DNA of 11,149 nucleotides from Pseudomonadota bacterium (lineage in GTDB: Bacteria; Pseudomonadota; Gammaproteobacteria; Steroidobacterales; Steroidobacteraceae): assembly GCA_021808035.1 (NCBI GenBank), contig JAKBCG010000051.1, positions 1-11,149 of the forward strand, in the 5' to 3' direction. Positions 5,364-11,149 of this stretch are shown here, one piece after another. The position numbers and the translations under genes were made by a program. Numbering within the stretch: position 1 is the first letter of the stretch; every line of letters starts with the position of its first letter. The notes below the pieces were generated by a model that saw nothing but the letters and a program-made list of their open reading frames with translations, was not told where the DNA came from and ran no database searches.

Positions 5364-5390
5364 TCATTCGATGTTCTGCACTTGCTCGCG
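5364..5390 (-). repeat. Right attachment-site copy: element-supplied yicC 3' end
   Basis: This segment encodes REQVQNIE plus the TGA stop of the full-length yicC and repeats 1318-1344 with three differences in 24 coding bases. Because it completes yicC, the element carries a homologous 3' end that restores the reading frame on integration, the usual strategy of elements that target gene ends. The exchange point most likely lies in gttctgcac (5373-5381) or tgctcgcg (5383-5390). Confidence 0.85.
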
Positions 5391-6227
5391 CATCTGCTCG
5401 ATCAGGACCTTCATGTCGACGGCCGCGCGCGTCGTCTCGACGTCCTGCGACTTCGATGACAGCGTGTTGGCCTCGCGATTGAGCTCCTGCATCAGGAAAT
5501 CGAGCCGGCGACCGGCGGGCTCGTCCACACCGAAGGCCGTGCGTATCTCGGCGACGTGACCGCGCAGACGGTCGATTTCCTCGTCCACGTCGAGCCGTTG
5601 CGCGAGGATCGCGAGCTCCTGCTCGAGGCGGCCGCGATCGGCCATGACACCGAACTCGGCGATCCGCTCGCGCAATTTCGCGTACTGGCGCTCCACGATG
5701 CCGGGGCGCCGGGCCGCGACCCGCTCGGCGAGGTCGAGCAGGCCACTGCAGCGCTGTTCGAGGCCGGCCTGGAGCCTTGCTCCCTCCGCGTCGCGGAACC
5801 GTCCCAGTTCGGCGAGCGCGTCCTGCAGCAGCTCGAGCGCGGCCTCCTGGATCGGCGCGGATTCCTGCGCGGCGTCGCGGACCACGCCGGGCCAACGCAG
5901 CAGGTCGACGACCTCGATGCGGGCGGCGGGTCCGGCGAGCGCCGCTGCGTCGCGCGCACGGGCCGCGAGTGATTCGAGCAGCCGGGTGTCGATGTCGAGG
6001 GTGGCGGCGGTCGCCGCCGGTCGGAACGACAACGTGCCGTCGACCTTGCCCCGGCGCAGCGCGGCACCGATCCCGTGGCGGATGCGTGCCTCGATCGGCC
6101 GGCATTCCTCGGGCAGGCGCAGCGCGATCTCGAGGAAGCGGTGGTTCACGGTCCGCAGCTCCCACGCGAGCATGCCCCAGCTGCAATGGCTCTCGCGGCG
6201 GGCGAAGCCCGTCATGCTTCGGATCAT
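5364..6227 (-). CDS. yicC: YicC family endoribonuclease, 3' end replaced by the island
   Basis: YicC-type proteins are cytoplasmic endoribonucleases implicated in small-RNA and mRNA turnover. The 287-aa product starts MIRSMTGFARRE and has the conserved LRTVNHRFLEIALRLPEE (about 24-41), RHGIGAALRRGKVDGTL (about 49-65) and the C-terminal DUF1732 region RLDFLMQELNREANTLSSKSQD, VDMKVLIEQMREQVQNIE. Length equals E. coli YicC (287 aa), so the protein is intact. ATG 6225-6227 gives the family start MIRSMT. The final codons come from the integrated element, as the duplicate beside gmk shows. It diverges from the PP2C gene over a 63-bp gap. Downstream the island now intervenes before gmk. Confidence 0.95.
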   Translation of the reverse strand: MIRSMTGFARRESHCSWGMLAWELRTVNHRFLEIALRLPEECRPIEARIRHGIGAALRRGKVDGTLSFRPAATAATLDIDTRLLESLAARARDAAALAGPAARIEVVDLLRWPGVVRDAAQESAPIQEAALELLQDALAELGRFRDAEGARLQAGLEQRCSGLLDLAERVAARRPGIVERQYAKLRERIAEFGVMADRGRLEQELAILAQRLDVDEEIDRLRGHVAEIRTAFGVDEPAGRRLDFLMQELNREANTLSSKSQDVETTRAAVDMKVLIEQMREQVQNIE

Positions 6228-6263
6228 AGGGTTCGCGGCCGTAAATCGGTGATAATCGTCGAA

Positions 6264-6272
6264 AGTCTAGCA
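6264..6272 (-). promoter_or_regulatory. Tentative extended -10 promoter of yicC
   Basis: On the minus strand TGC-TAGACT forms an extended -10 (TAGACT at 6264-6269), about 37 bp before the yicC start, in the short divergent gap. The surrounding TTCTGCTAxxCT matches the candidate rpoZ promoter in this window. No good -35 is visible. On the plus strand GATAAT (6251-6256) is a possible -10 for the divergent operon, also without a clear -35. Confidence 0.28.
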
Positions 6273-6290
6273 GAACCTCGGGAGCGTTCA

Positions 6291-7037
6291 TTGCAAATAG
6301 AGATCGCGGACGTGAGCCTGATCGGCCATCGCGAAGAGAACCAGGACCGGGTCGCGGCAGCCGCCGACGAGCACTCGGCGCTCCTCGTCGTGGTCGACGG
6401 CATGGGCGGTCACGCCGAGGGTGCGCGTGCCGCGGAGACCGCGCTCGCGACGCTGCTGGAGGCGTTCTGGCAGACCGCGCATCCCGTGTTCGACCCGCTC
6501 GGGTTCCTGCACCTCGCGATCGGCCGCGCGCACGACGCGGTGGCCGAGCTCGGCCGCGGGCTTGCGGTCGAGGCGCGACCGAGGGCGACCTGCGCGGTCT
6601 GCCTGGTGCAGGGAGCGTCCGCCTATTGGGCACATGTCGGTGACAGCCGCGTCTACCAGCTGCGCGCGCACCGGGTCGTCGAGCGTACCCGGGATCACAG
6701 CCACGTCGAGGTGCTGTTGCGCGAGGGGCTGATCACGGAATCGCAGATCCACGGGCATCCGATGCGCAACTACGTCGAGTGTTGCCTCGGCGGGGATCCG
6801 GTGCTGCCGGAGATGAGTCTCTCTTCGCTGCGCCGGCTCGAGCCCGGGGACCTGTTGTTGCTGTGCACCGACGGATTCTGGTCCGGCTTGAAGGAGGAAG
6901 ACCTGGTGCGCTTCGCCGAAACCACCGACGAGCCGCTGCGAGCGGCGCTGACCGCGTTGGGCGGCCGCGCGGTGGATGCATCCGCGCCCTACAGCGACAA
7001 CACGAGTGCCGCGGCGCTGCGTTGGCGGGCCGCATGA
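6291..7037 (+). CDS. PP2C-type serine/threonine protein phosphatase
   Basis: This enzyme would remove phosphate from Ser/Thr of proteins using two divalent metals. The 248-aa product carries the PP2C motifs in order: HREENQDR (13-20), the metal-binding VVDGMGGHAEG (Asp36, Gly37), AHVGDSRVYQLR (about 119-130), LLLLCTDGFWSGL (about 190-202) and YSDNTSAAAL (about 233-242, with Asp-Asn). There is no transmembrane segment, so it is cytosolic. The start is taken as TTG 6291-6293, because GGAG (6281-6284) lies 6 bp upstream and the protein then begins just before the first conserved strand; a GTG at 6249 is the alternative. Its stop overlaps the rph start (ATGA). No partner protein kinase gene is next to it, although in some bacteria a Ser/Thr kinase accompanies such a phosphatase. 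Confidence 0.9.
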   Translation: MQIEIADVSLIGHREENQDRVAAAADEHSALLVVVDGMGGHAEGARAAETALATLLEAFWQTAHPVFDPLGFLHLAIGRAHDAVAELGRGLAVEARPRATCAVCLVQGASAYWAHVGDSRVYQLRAHRVVERTRDHSHVEVLLREGLITESQIHGHPMRNYVECCLGGDPVLPEMSLSSLRRLEPGDLLLLCTDGFWSGLKEEDLVRFAETTDEPLRAALTALGGRAVDASAPYSDNTSAAALRWRAA

Positions 7038-7756
7038 GCGCGCGACCGAGCGGCCGCGCGCCGGACGAATTGCGCGCACTGGCGTTCACGCGTGGCTATA
7101 CCCGACACGCGGAAGGCTCGGTGCTGGTCGGATTCGGCGACACCCGCGTGCTGTGTACCGCGACCGTGGAGGACGGGGTGCCGTCGTTCCTGCGCGGCAA
7201 GGGGCAGGGATGGATCACCGCCGAGTACGGCATGTTGCCGCGCGCGACGCACACGCGCGGCGCGCGCGAGGCGGTGCGGGGCAAGCAGTCGGGCCGGACG
7301 CAGGAGATCCAGCGGTTGATCGGCCGGAGTCTGCGCGCGATCGTCGATCTCAAGGCGCTCGGCGAGCGGACGGTCACGATCGATTGCGACGTCTTGCAGG
7401 CCGACGGCGGGACGCGCACCGCGGCGATCACCGGGGGCTACGTCGCGCTGGCCGACGCGATCGACACGCTGCTCGGGCGACGCACGCTGCGCGCGAACCC
7501 GCTGCACGGGCAGGTCGCCGCGGTCTCGGTCGGCATCTACCGCGGGCTCGCCGTGCTCGATCTCGACTACGCCGAGGATTCCGATGCGGAGACCGACATG
7601 AACGTGGTGATGAACAGCGGCGGCGCCTTCATCGAGATCCAGGGCACGGCCGAGGGTCACGCGTTCCGCCGCCACGAGCTCGACCGTCTGCTCGATCTGG
7701 CCGCCACCGGGATCGGCCGTCTGCACGCGGCGCAAATCGGTGCGCGCGGCGGTTAG
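7034..7756 (+). CDS. rph: Ribonuclease PH
   Basis: RNase PH is a phosphate-dependent 3'-5' exoribonuclease that trims tRNA precursors and forms a hexamer. The 240-aa product has GYTRHAEGSVLVGFGDTRVLCTA (about 18-40), GKGQGWITAEYGMLPRATHTR (about 56-76), the phosphate-site RxQEIQRLIGRSLR (about 89-102), CDVLQADGGTRTAAITGGYVAL (about 118-139) and the catalytic acidic segment LDLDYAEDSDAETDMNVVM (about 176-194). Length matches the family (238 aa). The start ATG overlaps the phosphatase stop by four bases. Its end overlaps rdgB by 17 bp, so the genes are translationally coupled. Confidence 0.97.
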   Translation: MSARPSGRAPDELRALAFTRGYTRHAEGSVLVGFGDTRVLCTATVEDGVPSFLRGKGQGWITAEYGMLPRATHTRGAREAVRGKQSGRTQEIQRLIGRSLRAIVDLKALGERTVTIDCDVLQADGGTRTAAITGGYVALADAIDTLLGRRTLRANPLHGQVAAVSVGIYRGLAVLDLDYAEDSDAETDMNVVMNSGGAFIEIQGTAEGHAFRRHELDRLLDLAATGIGRLHAAQIGARGG

Positions 7757-8372
7757 CCGACTGCTGATCGCCACCGGCAACCCCGGCAAGTGGCGCGAGC
7801 TCCGCGCGCTGCTCGAGGGCTTGCCGTTCCAGGTCGCGGGTCTCGCGGAGCACGCGGTCGCGCCTCCCGAGGAGACCGGCGCGAGCTTTCTCGAGAACGC
7901 CCTGCTCAAGGCGCGGCACGCACGCGCGGCGACCGGACTCGGGGTGATCGCGGACGATTCGGGACTCGAGGTGGACGCGCTCGCCGGGGCGCCCGGCGTT
8001 CGGTCGGCGCGCTATGCCGGCCCCGGCGCGAGCGACGCCGAGAACAACGCGAAGCTCGTCGCCGCGCTCGCCGGCGTGCCGCCGGAGCGACGCGCCGCCC
8101 GCTATCGCTGCGTGCTCGTCTACCTGCCGGCCGACCCGGCCGCCGCGCCGCTGCTCGCCGAGGGGACTTGGGAGGGCCGAATCGTCGATGCGCCGGGCGG
8201 CACGGCCGGCTTCGGATACGATCCGCACTTTCTCGTGCCCGACCTCGGCTGCACGGCGGCACAACTCGACCCGGCGCACAAGAACCGGATCAGCCATCGG
8301 GGCGTCGCGATGCGCGTCCTGCGGGAGCGCCTCGAACGGCTCGCGCCGGGCGCCGGGGACCACCGCCGCTGA
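7740..8372 (+). CDS. rdgB: dITP/XTP pyrophosphatase (non-canonical purine NTP pyrophosphatase)
   Basis: RdgB hydrolyses dITP, ITP and XTP to monophosphates, keeping deaminated purines out of nucleic acids. The 210-aa product shows the Ham1 motifs: LLIATGNPGKWRELRALL (8-25), FLENALLKARHA (50-61), VIADDSGLEVDALAGAPGVRSARYAG (about 69-94, catalytic Asp pair), GGTAGFGYDPHFLVPDLG (about 153-170) and the C-terminal KNRISHRGVAMRVL. Length is normal (E. coli 197 aa). The start is GTG 7740, inside the end of rph; no later ATG precedes the conserved first strand. Its TGA overlaps the inferred CTG start of hemW. Confidence 0.96.
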   Translation: MRAAVSRLLIATGNPGKWRELRALLEGLPFQVAGLAEHAVAPPEETGASFLENALLKARHARAATGLGVIADDSGLEVDALAGAPGVRSARYAGPGASDAENNAKLVAALAGVPPERRAARYRCVLVYLPADPAAAPLLAEGTWEGRIVDAPGGTAGFGYDPHFLVPDLGCTAAQLDPAHKNRISHRGVAMRVLRERLERLAPGAGDHRR

Positions 8373-9514
8373 ATACGCTGCCCCCGCTGTCGCTGTACGT
8401 GCACCTGCCATGGTGCGTGCGCAAATGCCCGTACTGCGATTTCAACTCCCACGAGCTGCGCTCGGCGCGTCCGGATCCGGCGTACATCGATGCGCTGCTC
8501 GCCGATTTCTCGGCCGAGCTCCCGTCGATCGGGAACCGCCGGATCGAGACCGTATTCCTCGGCGGCGGCACGCCGAGCCTGTTCGCCGCCGATGAGATCG
8601 CCCGCCTGCTCGACGGGCTGCGCGCCCGCGCGCCGTTCGCGACCGACGCAGAGATCACGCTGGAAGCGAATCCGGGGACGGTCGAGCGCGGCACTTTCGC
8701 CGGTTATCGCGCGGCGGGAATCAACCGCGTCTCGCTCGGCGCGCAAAGCTTCGATGCCGCGGCGCTCGGCGCGCTCGGGCGGATCCATTCGCCGCGCGAG
8801 ACGTTCGCGGCGGTCGAGGAGCTGCACGCCGCGGGCCTCGCGAACTTCAATCTCGACCTCATGTACGCGCTTCCCGGCCAGACCCCGGAACGCGCGCTCG
8901 CGGACGTCGTCGCGGCGTGCGCGCTCGGCCCGGCGCACCTATCGCACTATGAGCTCACGCTCGAGCCGGGGACGCCGTTCCATGCGCGGCCACCGGTGCT
9001 GCCCGACGAGGATTCGGCGTATACGATGCAGGTCGAGTGCGGTCGCGCGCTCGCCGACGCCGGGTATCGGCAGTACGAGGTCTCGGCGTACGCGCGCGCG
9101 GGCGCGCGCTGTCGTCACAACCTGAACTACTGGGAATTCGGCGACTACCTCGGCATCGGCGCGGGCGCTCACGGCAAGCTGAGCCTCGAGTTGCCAGCGC
9201 AGATCTGGCGCAGCGTGAAACCGCGGATGCCCGGCGCGTACGCGGCCGCCGCAATCGCAGGCCGATGCGGTGAACGAACGCGCGTCGCGCGCGCCGATCT
9301 GCCGTTCGAATTCCTGCTGAATGCGCTGCGCCTGATCGACGGGTTCGACCGTGCATTGCTCGAGGAGCGCACCGGGCTCGCGATCGAATTCATCATGGCG
9401 CCGCTCGAGCGCGCGGTGCGGCGCGGTTTGCTCGAGGCTCGACCGGGCGGTTGGCGGCCGACCGCACTCGGCCGGCGCTTCCTCAACGACCTGCAGGCCG
9501 ATTTCCTCGCCTGA
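8369..9514 (+). CDS. hemW: Radical SAM haem chaperone HemW, inferred CTG start
   Basis: HemW binds haem and an iron-sulfur cluster and delivers haem to apo-proteins such as respiratory enzymes; it was long called oxygen-independent coproporphyrinogen oxidase-like. The 381-aa product has SLYVHLPWCVRKCPYCDFNSH with the CX3CX2C radical-SAM cluster, FLGGGTPSLF, LEANPGT, GINRVSLGAQSFD, LDLMYALPGQT and the C-terminal HemN domain including LNYWEFGDYLGIGAGAHGK. It lacks the extra N-terminal region of true HemN. No ATG, GTG or TTG occurs in a suitable place before the YVH motif. CTG 8369-8371 overlaps the rdgB stop and aligns exactly with E. coli MVKLPPLSLY as LNTLPPLSLY. A GGGGA lies about 10 bp upstream. 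The later GTG 8399 would cut into the conserved strand. Confidence 0.93.
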   Translation: MNTLPPLSLYVHLPWCVRKCPYCDFNSHELRSARPDPAYIDALLADFSAELPSIGNRRIETVFLGGGTPSLFAADEIARLLDGLRARAPFATDAEITLEANPGTVERGTFAGYRAAGINRVSLGAQSFDAAALGALGRIHSPRETFAAVEELHAAGLANFNLDLMYALPGQTPERALADVVAACALGPAHLSHYELTLEPGTPFHARPPVLPDEDSAYTMQVECGRALADAGYRQYEVSAYARAGARCRHNLNYWEFGDYLGIGAGAHGKLSLELPAQIWRSVKPRMPGAYAAAAIAGRCGERTRVARADLPFEFLLNALRLIDGFDRALLEERTGLAIEFIMAPLERAVRRGLLEARPGGWRPTALGRRFLNDLQADFLA

Positions 9515-9757
9515 GCTTATGCACATCCCATCAGGGACCCGCCTGAATGCGGCACCTACGACACATTGCAACGACAATAGGTCAAATGGTTTATATAACT
9601 CATTGTTTTAATAAGGCAAAATAGCCTGTCTATTTTTTGATCATCTCAACAGATTCGCTAATTTTCGCGCCTGTGCATCGACGAGGTATCCTTCCTCCAC
9701 AGAGTTATCCACAGGAATTGTGGACAATCGTCCTCTGACGACGGCGGGTAGGGATCG
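9515..9757. other. AT-rich non-coding stretch with DnaA-box-like sites
   Basis: No credible gene lies here. TTATGCACA (9517-9525) and TTATCCACA (9705-9713) fit the DnaA-box consensus TTWTNCACA. TGTGGACAA (9719-9727) is an inverted box with one mismatch, placed 5 bp from the second to form an imperfect palindrome. Two weaker sites (7 of 9) occur at about 9672-9680 and 9693-9701. Between them, about 9580-9660, is the most AT-rich stretch in the window, with a weak hairpin AAAATAG/CTATTTT (9618-9636) followed by T residues that might end hemW transcription. It could be a DnaA-titrating or DnaA-regulated region, or part of a replication origin; the gene neighbourhood does not settle this. Confidence 0.5.
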
Positions 9758-9771
9758 GTGTCGCAGACCGC

Positions 9772-9800
9772 TTGTCGTCGTTCGGGCGAACGGCTAAACT
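9772..9800 (+). promoter_or_regulatory. Tentative rpmE promoter with a long leader
   Basis: TTGTCG (9772-9777) and TAAACT (9795-9800) are separated by 17 bp, each matching 4 of 6 sigma-70 consensus bases. Transcription from here would leave a GC-rich leader of about 120 nt before rpmE, room for an autoregulatory L31 leader. I did not identify a defined structure. A second candidate, ACGACA (9571-9576) with TATAAC (9594-9599), also has 17-bp spacing. Confidence 0.35.
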
Positions 9801-9925
9801 TCGCGGCCCGTTTGGCGCCGGCGGATCGGCCCGGGACGGCACGATCAGGCGGCATGGCGTCGCGTCGCGAGGCGCGCGGCGATTCTGCCCGGACGACACG
9901 TAGAGGACTCTCGAGGACCAGATTC

Positions 9926-10141
9926 ATGAAGGCCGGCATCCATCCCGAATACCAAGACATCACGGTGACCTGCAGCTGCGGGAATACTTTCAAGACGCGC
10001 TCGACGATCGGGCACGACTTGCAGATCGAAGTGTGTTCGAACTGCCACCCGTTCTACACCGGCAAGCAGAAGATCGTCGATACCGGCGGCCGGGTCGACA
10101 AGTTCCGCAAGAAATACGCGGCAGCCGCGACGCGCGGCTGA
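9926..10141 (+). CDS. rpmE: 50S ribosomal protein L31, zinc-binding type
   Basis: L31 is part of the large ribosomal subunit and helps bridge it to the small one. The 71-aa product starts MKAGIHPEYQDITVTCSCGN and carries the zinc-binding pattern CSC (16-18) and CSNC (37-40), followed by HPFYTGKQKIVDTGGRVDKFRKKY, closely matching E. coli L31 in length and order. It is the C+ form, so a zinc-free paralogue used under zinc limitation may exist elsewhere. The start is ATG 9926, with GAGGA at 9913-9917. The open frame extending further upstream is not L31-like. It faces the same way as gltA. Confidence 0.97.
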   Translation: MKAGIHPEYQDITVTCSCGNTFKTRSTIGHDLQIEVCSNCHPFYTGKQKIVDTGGRVDKFRKKYAAAATRG

Positions 10142-10155
10142 GGCAGAGCGCCGAT

Positions 10156-10209
10156 GGCGCCGGGACGCGGGTCCGGCGCCACGTACGCGGATCGGCGCGA
10201 TCCGGCGCC
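10156..10209. terminator. GC-rich hairpins after rpmE, weak terminator candidate
   Basis: GGCGCCGG (10156-10163) and CCGGCGCC (10173-10180) form a perfect 8-bp stem with a 9-nt loop, 14 bp after the rpmE stop. A second stem, CGGATC (10188-10193) with GATCCG (10199-10204), follows, and CCGGCGCC recurs at 10202-10209. No T-run is present, so factor-independent termination is doubtful; they may protect the 3' end of the rpmE transcript. Confidence 0.4.
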
Positions 10210-10234
10210 GTAGAACGCGAATCACTTCCCGTTT

Positions 10235-10262
10235 CATCCCACGCGACGCATCCCACGCGACG
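10235..10262 (+). repeat. 14-bp tandem duplication in the rpmE-gltA gap
   Basis: Two perfect head-to-tail copies of catcccacgcgacg occupy 10235-10248 and 10249-10262, followed by a partial cgacg. The rest of the 242-bp gap before gltA is GC-rich, with no gene. No clear gltA promoter is seen. Confidence 0.7.
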
Positions 10263-10383
10263 CGACGAGTCGCGCCCGGCGCGGTTCGATCCGCGCGGCG
10301 CGGCCGCTTGCTTTCGTTGGCGCGCTCGTGCAAACCTTCCGAACCTCGATACCGGCGGGTCTCCTTGAGCAGTGGATGAGCGC

Positions 10384-11149
10384 ATGACCACGAAGTACGA
10401 ACTGAAGAACCTGGCGACCGGCAAGACCTCCGTTCTCGAGGCGCGCAGCGGCACGATGGGGCCGCCAGTGCTCGACATCGCGCCGATACCGAAGGACCAC
10501 GGGCTGTTCACCTTCGATCCCGGATTCATGGCGACCGCGAGCACCGAGAGCAAGATCACGTTCATCGACGGCGACGAAGGGATGCTGCTCTATCGCGGTT
10601 ACCCGGTCGAACAGCTCGCCGAGAAGTCGACGTTCCTCGAAGTCGCGAATCTGTTGATCTACGGATCGCTCCCGTCGAAGCAGGAACTCGACGCGTTCCA
10701 ATGCTCGATCACGCGGCACACGATGATCAACGAGCAGTTGCTGCGGTTCTTCGAGGATTTCCACCACAACGCGCATCCGATGGCGATGGTGTCGGCGGTG
10801 GTCGCATCGATGGCGGCCTTCTATCACGACAGCACGGACATCAATGACCCGCGACATCGGGAGATCTTCGCGCACCGCATCATCGCGAAGCTCCCGACGA
10901 TCGCGGCGGCCGCCTACAAGCACTCGCTCGGCCAGCCGTTCGTCTACCCGCGCAACGATCTGCGGTACTGCTCGAACATCCTGAACATGCTCTTCGCCGT
11001 GCCCTGCGAGCCCTACTCGATCGATCCGATCGCCGCCGAGGCGCTCGACCTGCTGTTGATCCTGCACGCGGACCACGAACAGAACGCGAGCACCTCGACC
11101 GTCCGGCTCGCGGGGAGCACCGGCGCGAATCCGTACGCGGCGATCTCGG
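10384..11149 (+). CDS. gltA: Citrate synthase (type II), N-terminal part (cut by window edge)
   Basis: Citrate synthase condenses oxaloacetate and acetyl-CoA at the entry of the TCA cycle. The 255 codons in the window begin MTTKYELKNLATGKTSVLEARSGTMG and continue with FTFDPGFMATASTESKITFIDGDEG, LLYRGYPVEQLAE, FHHNAHPMAMV and LHADHEQNASTSTVRLAGS, all typical of the hexameric Gram-negative enzyme. The oxaloacetate-binding His pair in HADHEQN is visible; the catalytic GPxHGG and later histidine and aspartate lie beyond the right edge. The start is ATG 10384, preceded only by a weak GGATGAG. The nearest upstream gene is rpmE, 242 bp away. Confidence 0.96.
   Translation, partial: MTTKYELKNLATGKTSVLEARSGTMGPPVLDIAPIPKDHGLFTFDPGFMATASTESKITFIDGDEGMLLYRGYPVEQLAEKSTFLEVANLLIYGSLPSKQELDAFQCSITRHTMINEQLLRFFEDFHHNAHPMAMVSAVVASMAAFYHDSTDINDPRHREIFAHRIIAKLPTIAAAAYKHSLGQPFVYPRNDLRYCSNILNMLFAVPCEPYSIDPIAAEALDLLLILHADHEQNASTSTVRLAGSTGANPYAAIS

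Larger units (their letters stand above)
1318..5390. mobile_element. Degraded mobilizable genomic island inserted in the 3' end of yicC
   Basis: The island is bounded by a direct repeat of the yicC 3' end (1318-1344 and 5364-5390) and separates yicC from gmk. It holds inner arm-site-like repeats next to both ends, an integrase pointing away from yicC, a relaxase, a Fic protein with a partner gene, and pieces of at least two broken genes. The direction of replacement is readable: from the crossover point onwards, the 3' end of the full-length yicC is element-derived, and the original chromosomal end remains beside gmk. The integrase catalytic domain is missing and no conjugation apparatus is present, so the element could at best have been mobilised in trans. 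As I recall, yicC is a known attachment gene of mobilizable islands driven by SXT/R391 ICEs in vibrios. Nothing here shows this element belongs to that group; only the target gene is shared. Confidence 0.85.

Noticed and set aside
5281..6633. Long leftward open frame (450 codons) over yicC and the phosphatase
   Set aside because: It is in another frame of yicC, extremely Arg/Pro/Ala-rich and without motifs: a shadow frame caused by high GC.
7790..8368. Upstream extension of the hemW frame through rdgB
   Set aside because: The translation is Arg/Gly/Ala low-complexity and overlaps well-conserved rdgB; no HemW has such an extension.
1..11149. tRNA or rRNA genes
   Set aside because: I saw no cloverleaf with a TTCGA-type T-loop in context and no rRNA-like stretch; the attachment gene is yicC, not a tRNA.

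Overview
The window is a high-GC proteobacterial chromosome segment, most likely gammaproteobacterial. The order spoT-rpoZ-gmk / yicC // rph-rdgB-hemW resembles the E. coli and pseudomonad neighbourhood, and hemW-rpmE-gltA recalls xanthomonad-type genomes. The exact taxon cannot be read from the sequence.

Left flank (1-1313, leftward): the N-terminus of spoT (cut by the window edge), rpoZ and gmk, a nucleotide/ppGpp and RNA polymerase cluster. Right flank: yicC (leftward) lies back to back with a rightward, tightly overlapping operon encoding a PP2C phosphatase, RNase PH, the dITP/XTP pyrophosphatase RdgB and the haem chaperone HemW. A 411-bp non-coding stretch with DnaA-box-like sequences follows, then rpmE (L31) and the first two thirds of gltA (citrate synthase).

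Centre (about 1318-5390): a roughly 4-kb degraded mobilizable genomic island sits between yicC and gmk, which are neighbours in relatives. It entered the 3' end of yicC. The last eight codons and stop of yicC are present twice in direct orientation, once completing yicC at 5364-5390 and once as an orphan remnant beside the gmk start at 1318-1344. The copies differ at only three bases, which preserve the protein apart from a Val/Ile swap. Inside each end are short direct repeats (tAGCTACa type, two left and four right, spaced 12 or 22 bp) that look like integrase arm-binding sites. Cargo, left to right: a chimeric stub starting like a type I restriction HsdR subunit, a MOBP/VirD2-like relaxase, a class II Fic AMP-transferase behind a double inverted-repeat operator, an overlapping helical 131-aa partner, and a DUF4102-type tyrosine integrase that has lost its whole catalytic domain. 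The element therefore looks trapped.

How it fits together: the element split the presumed yicC-gmk operon, so gmk now needs a promoter from the left end of the island. The other core genes look intact. Two unusual starts are inferred: TTG for the PP2C gene and CTG for hemW. The most interesting items are the yicC attachment-site architecture, the fic/partner operon with its operator, the chimeric hsdR stub, and the DnaA-box region upstream of rpmE.
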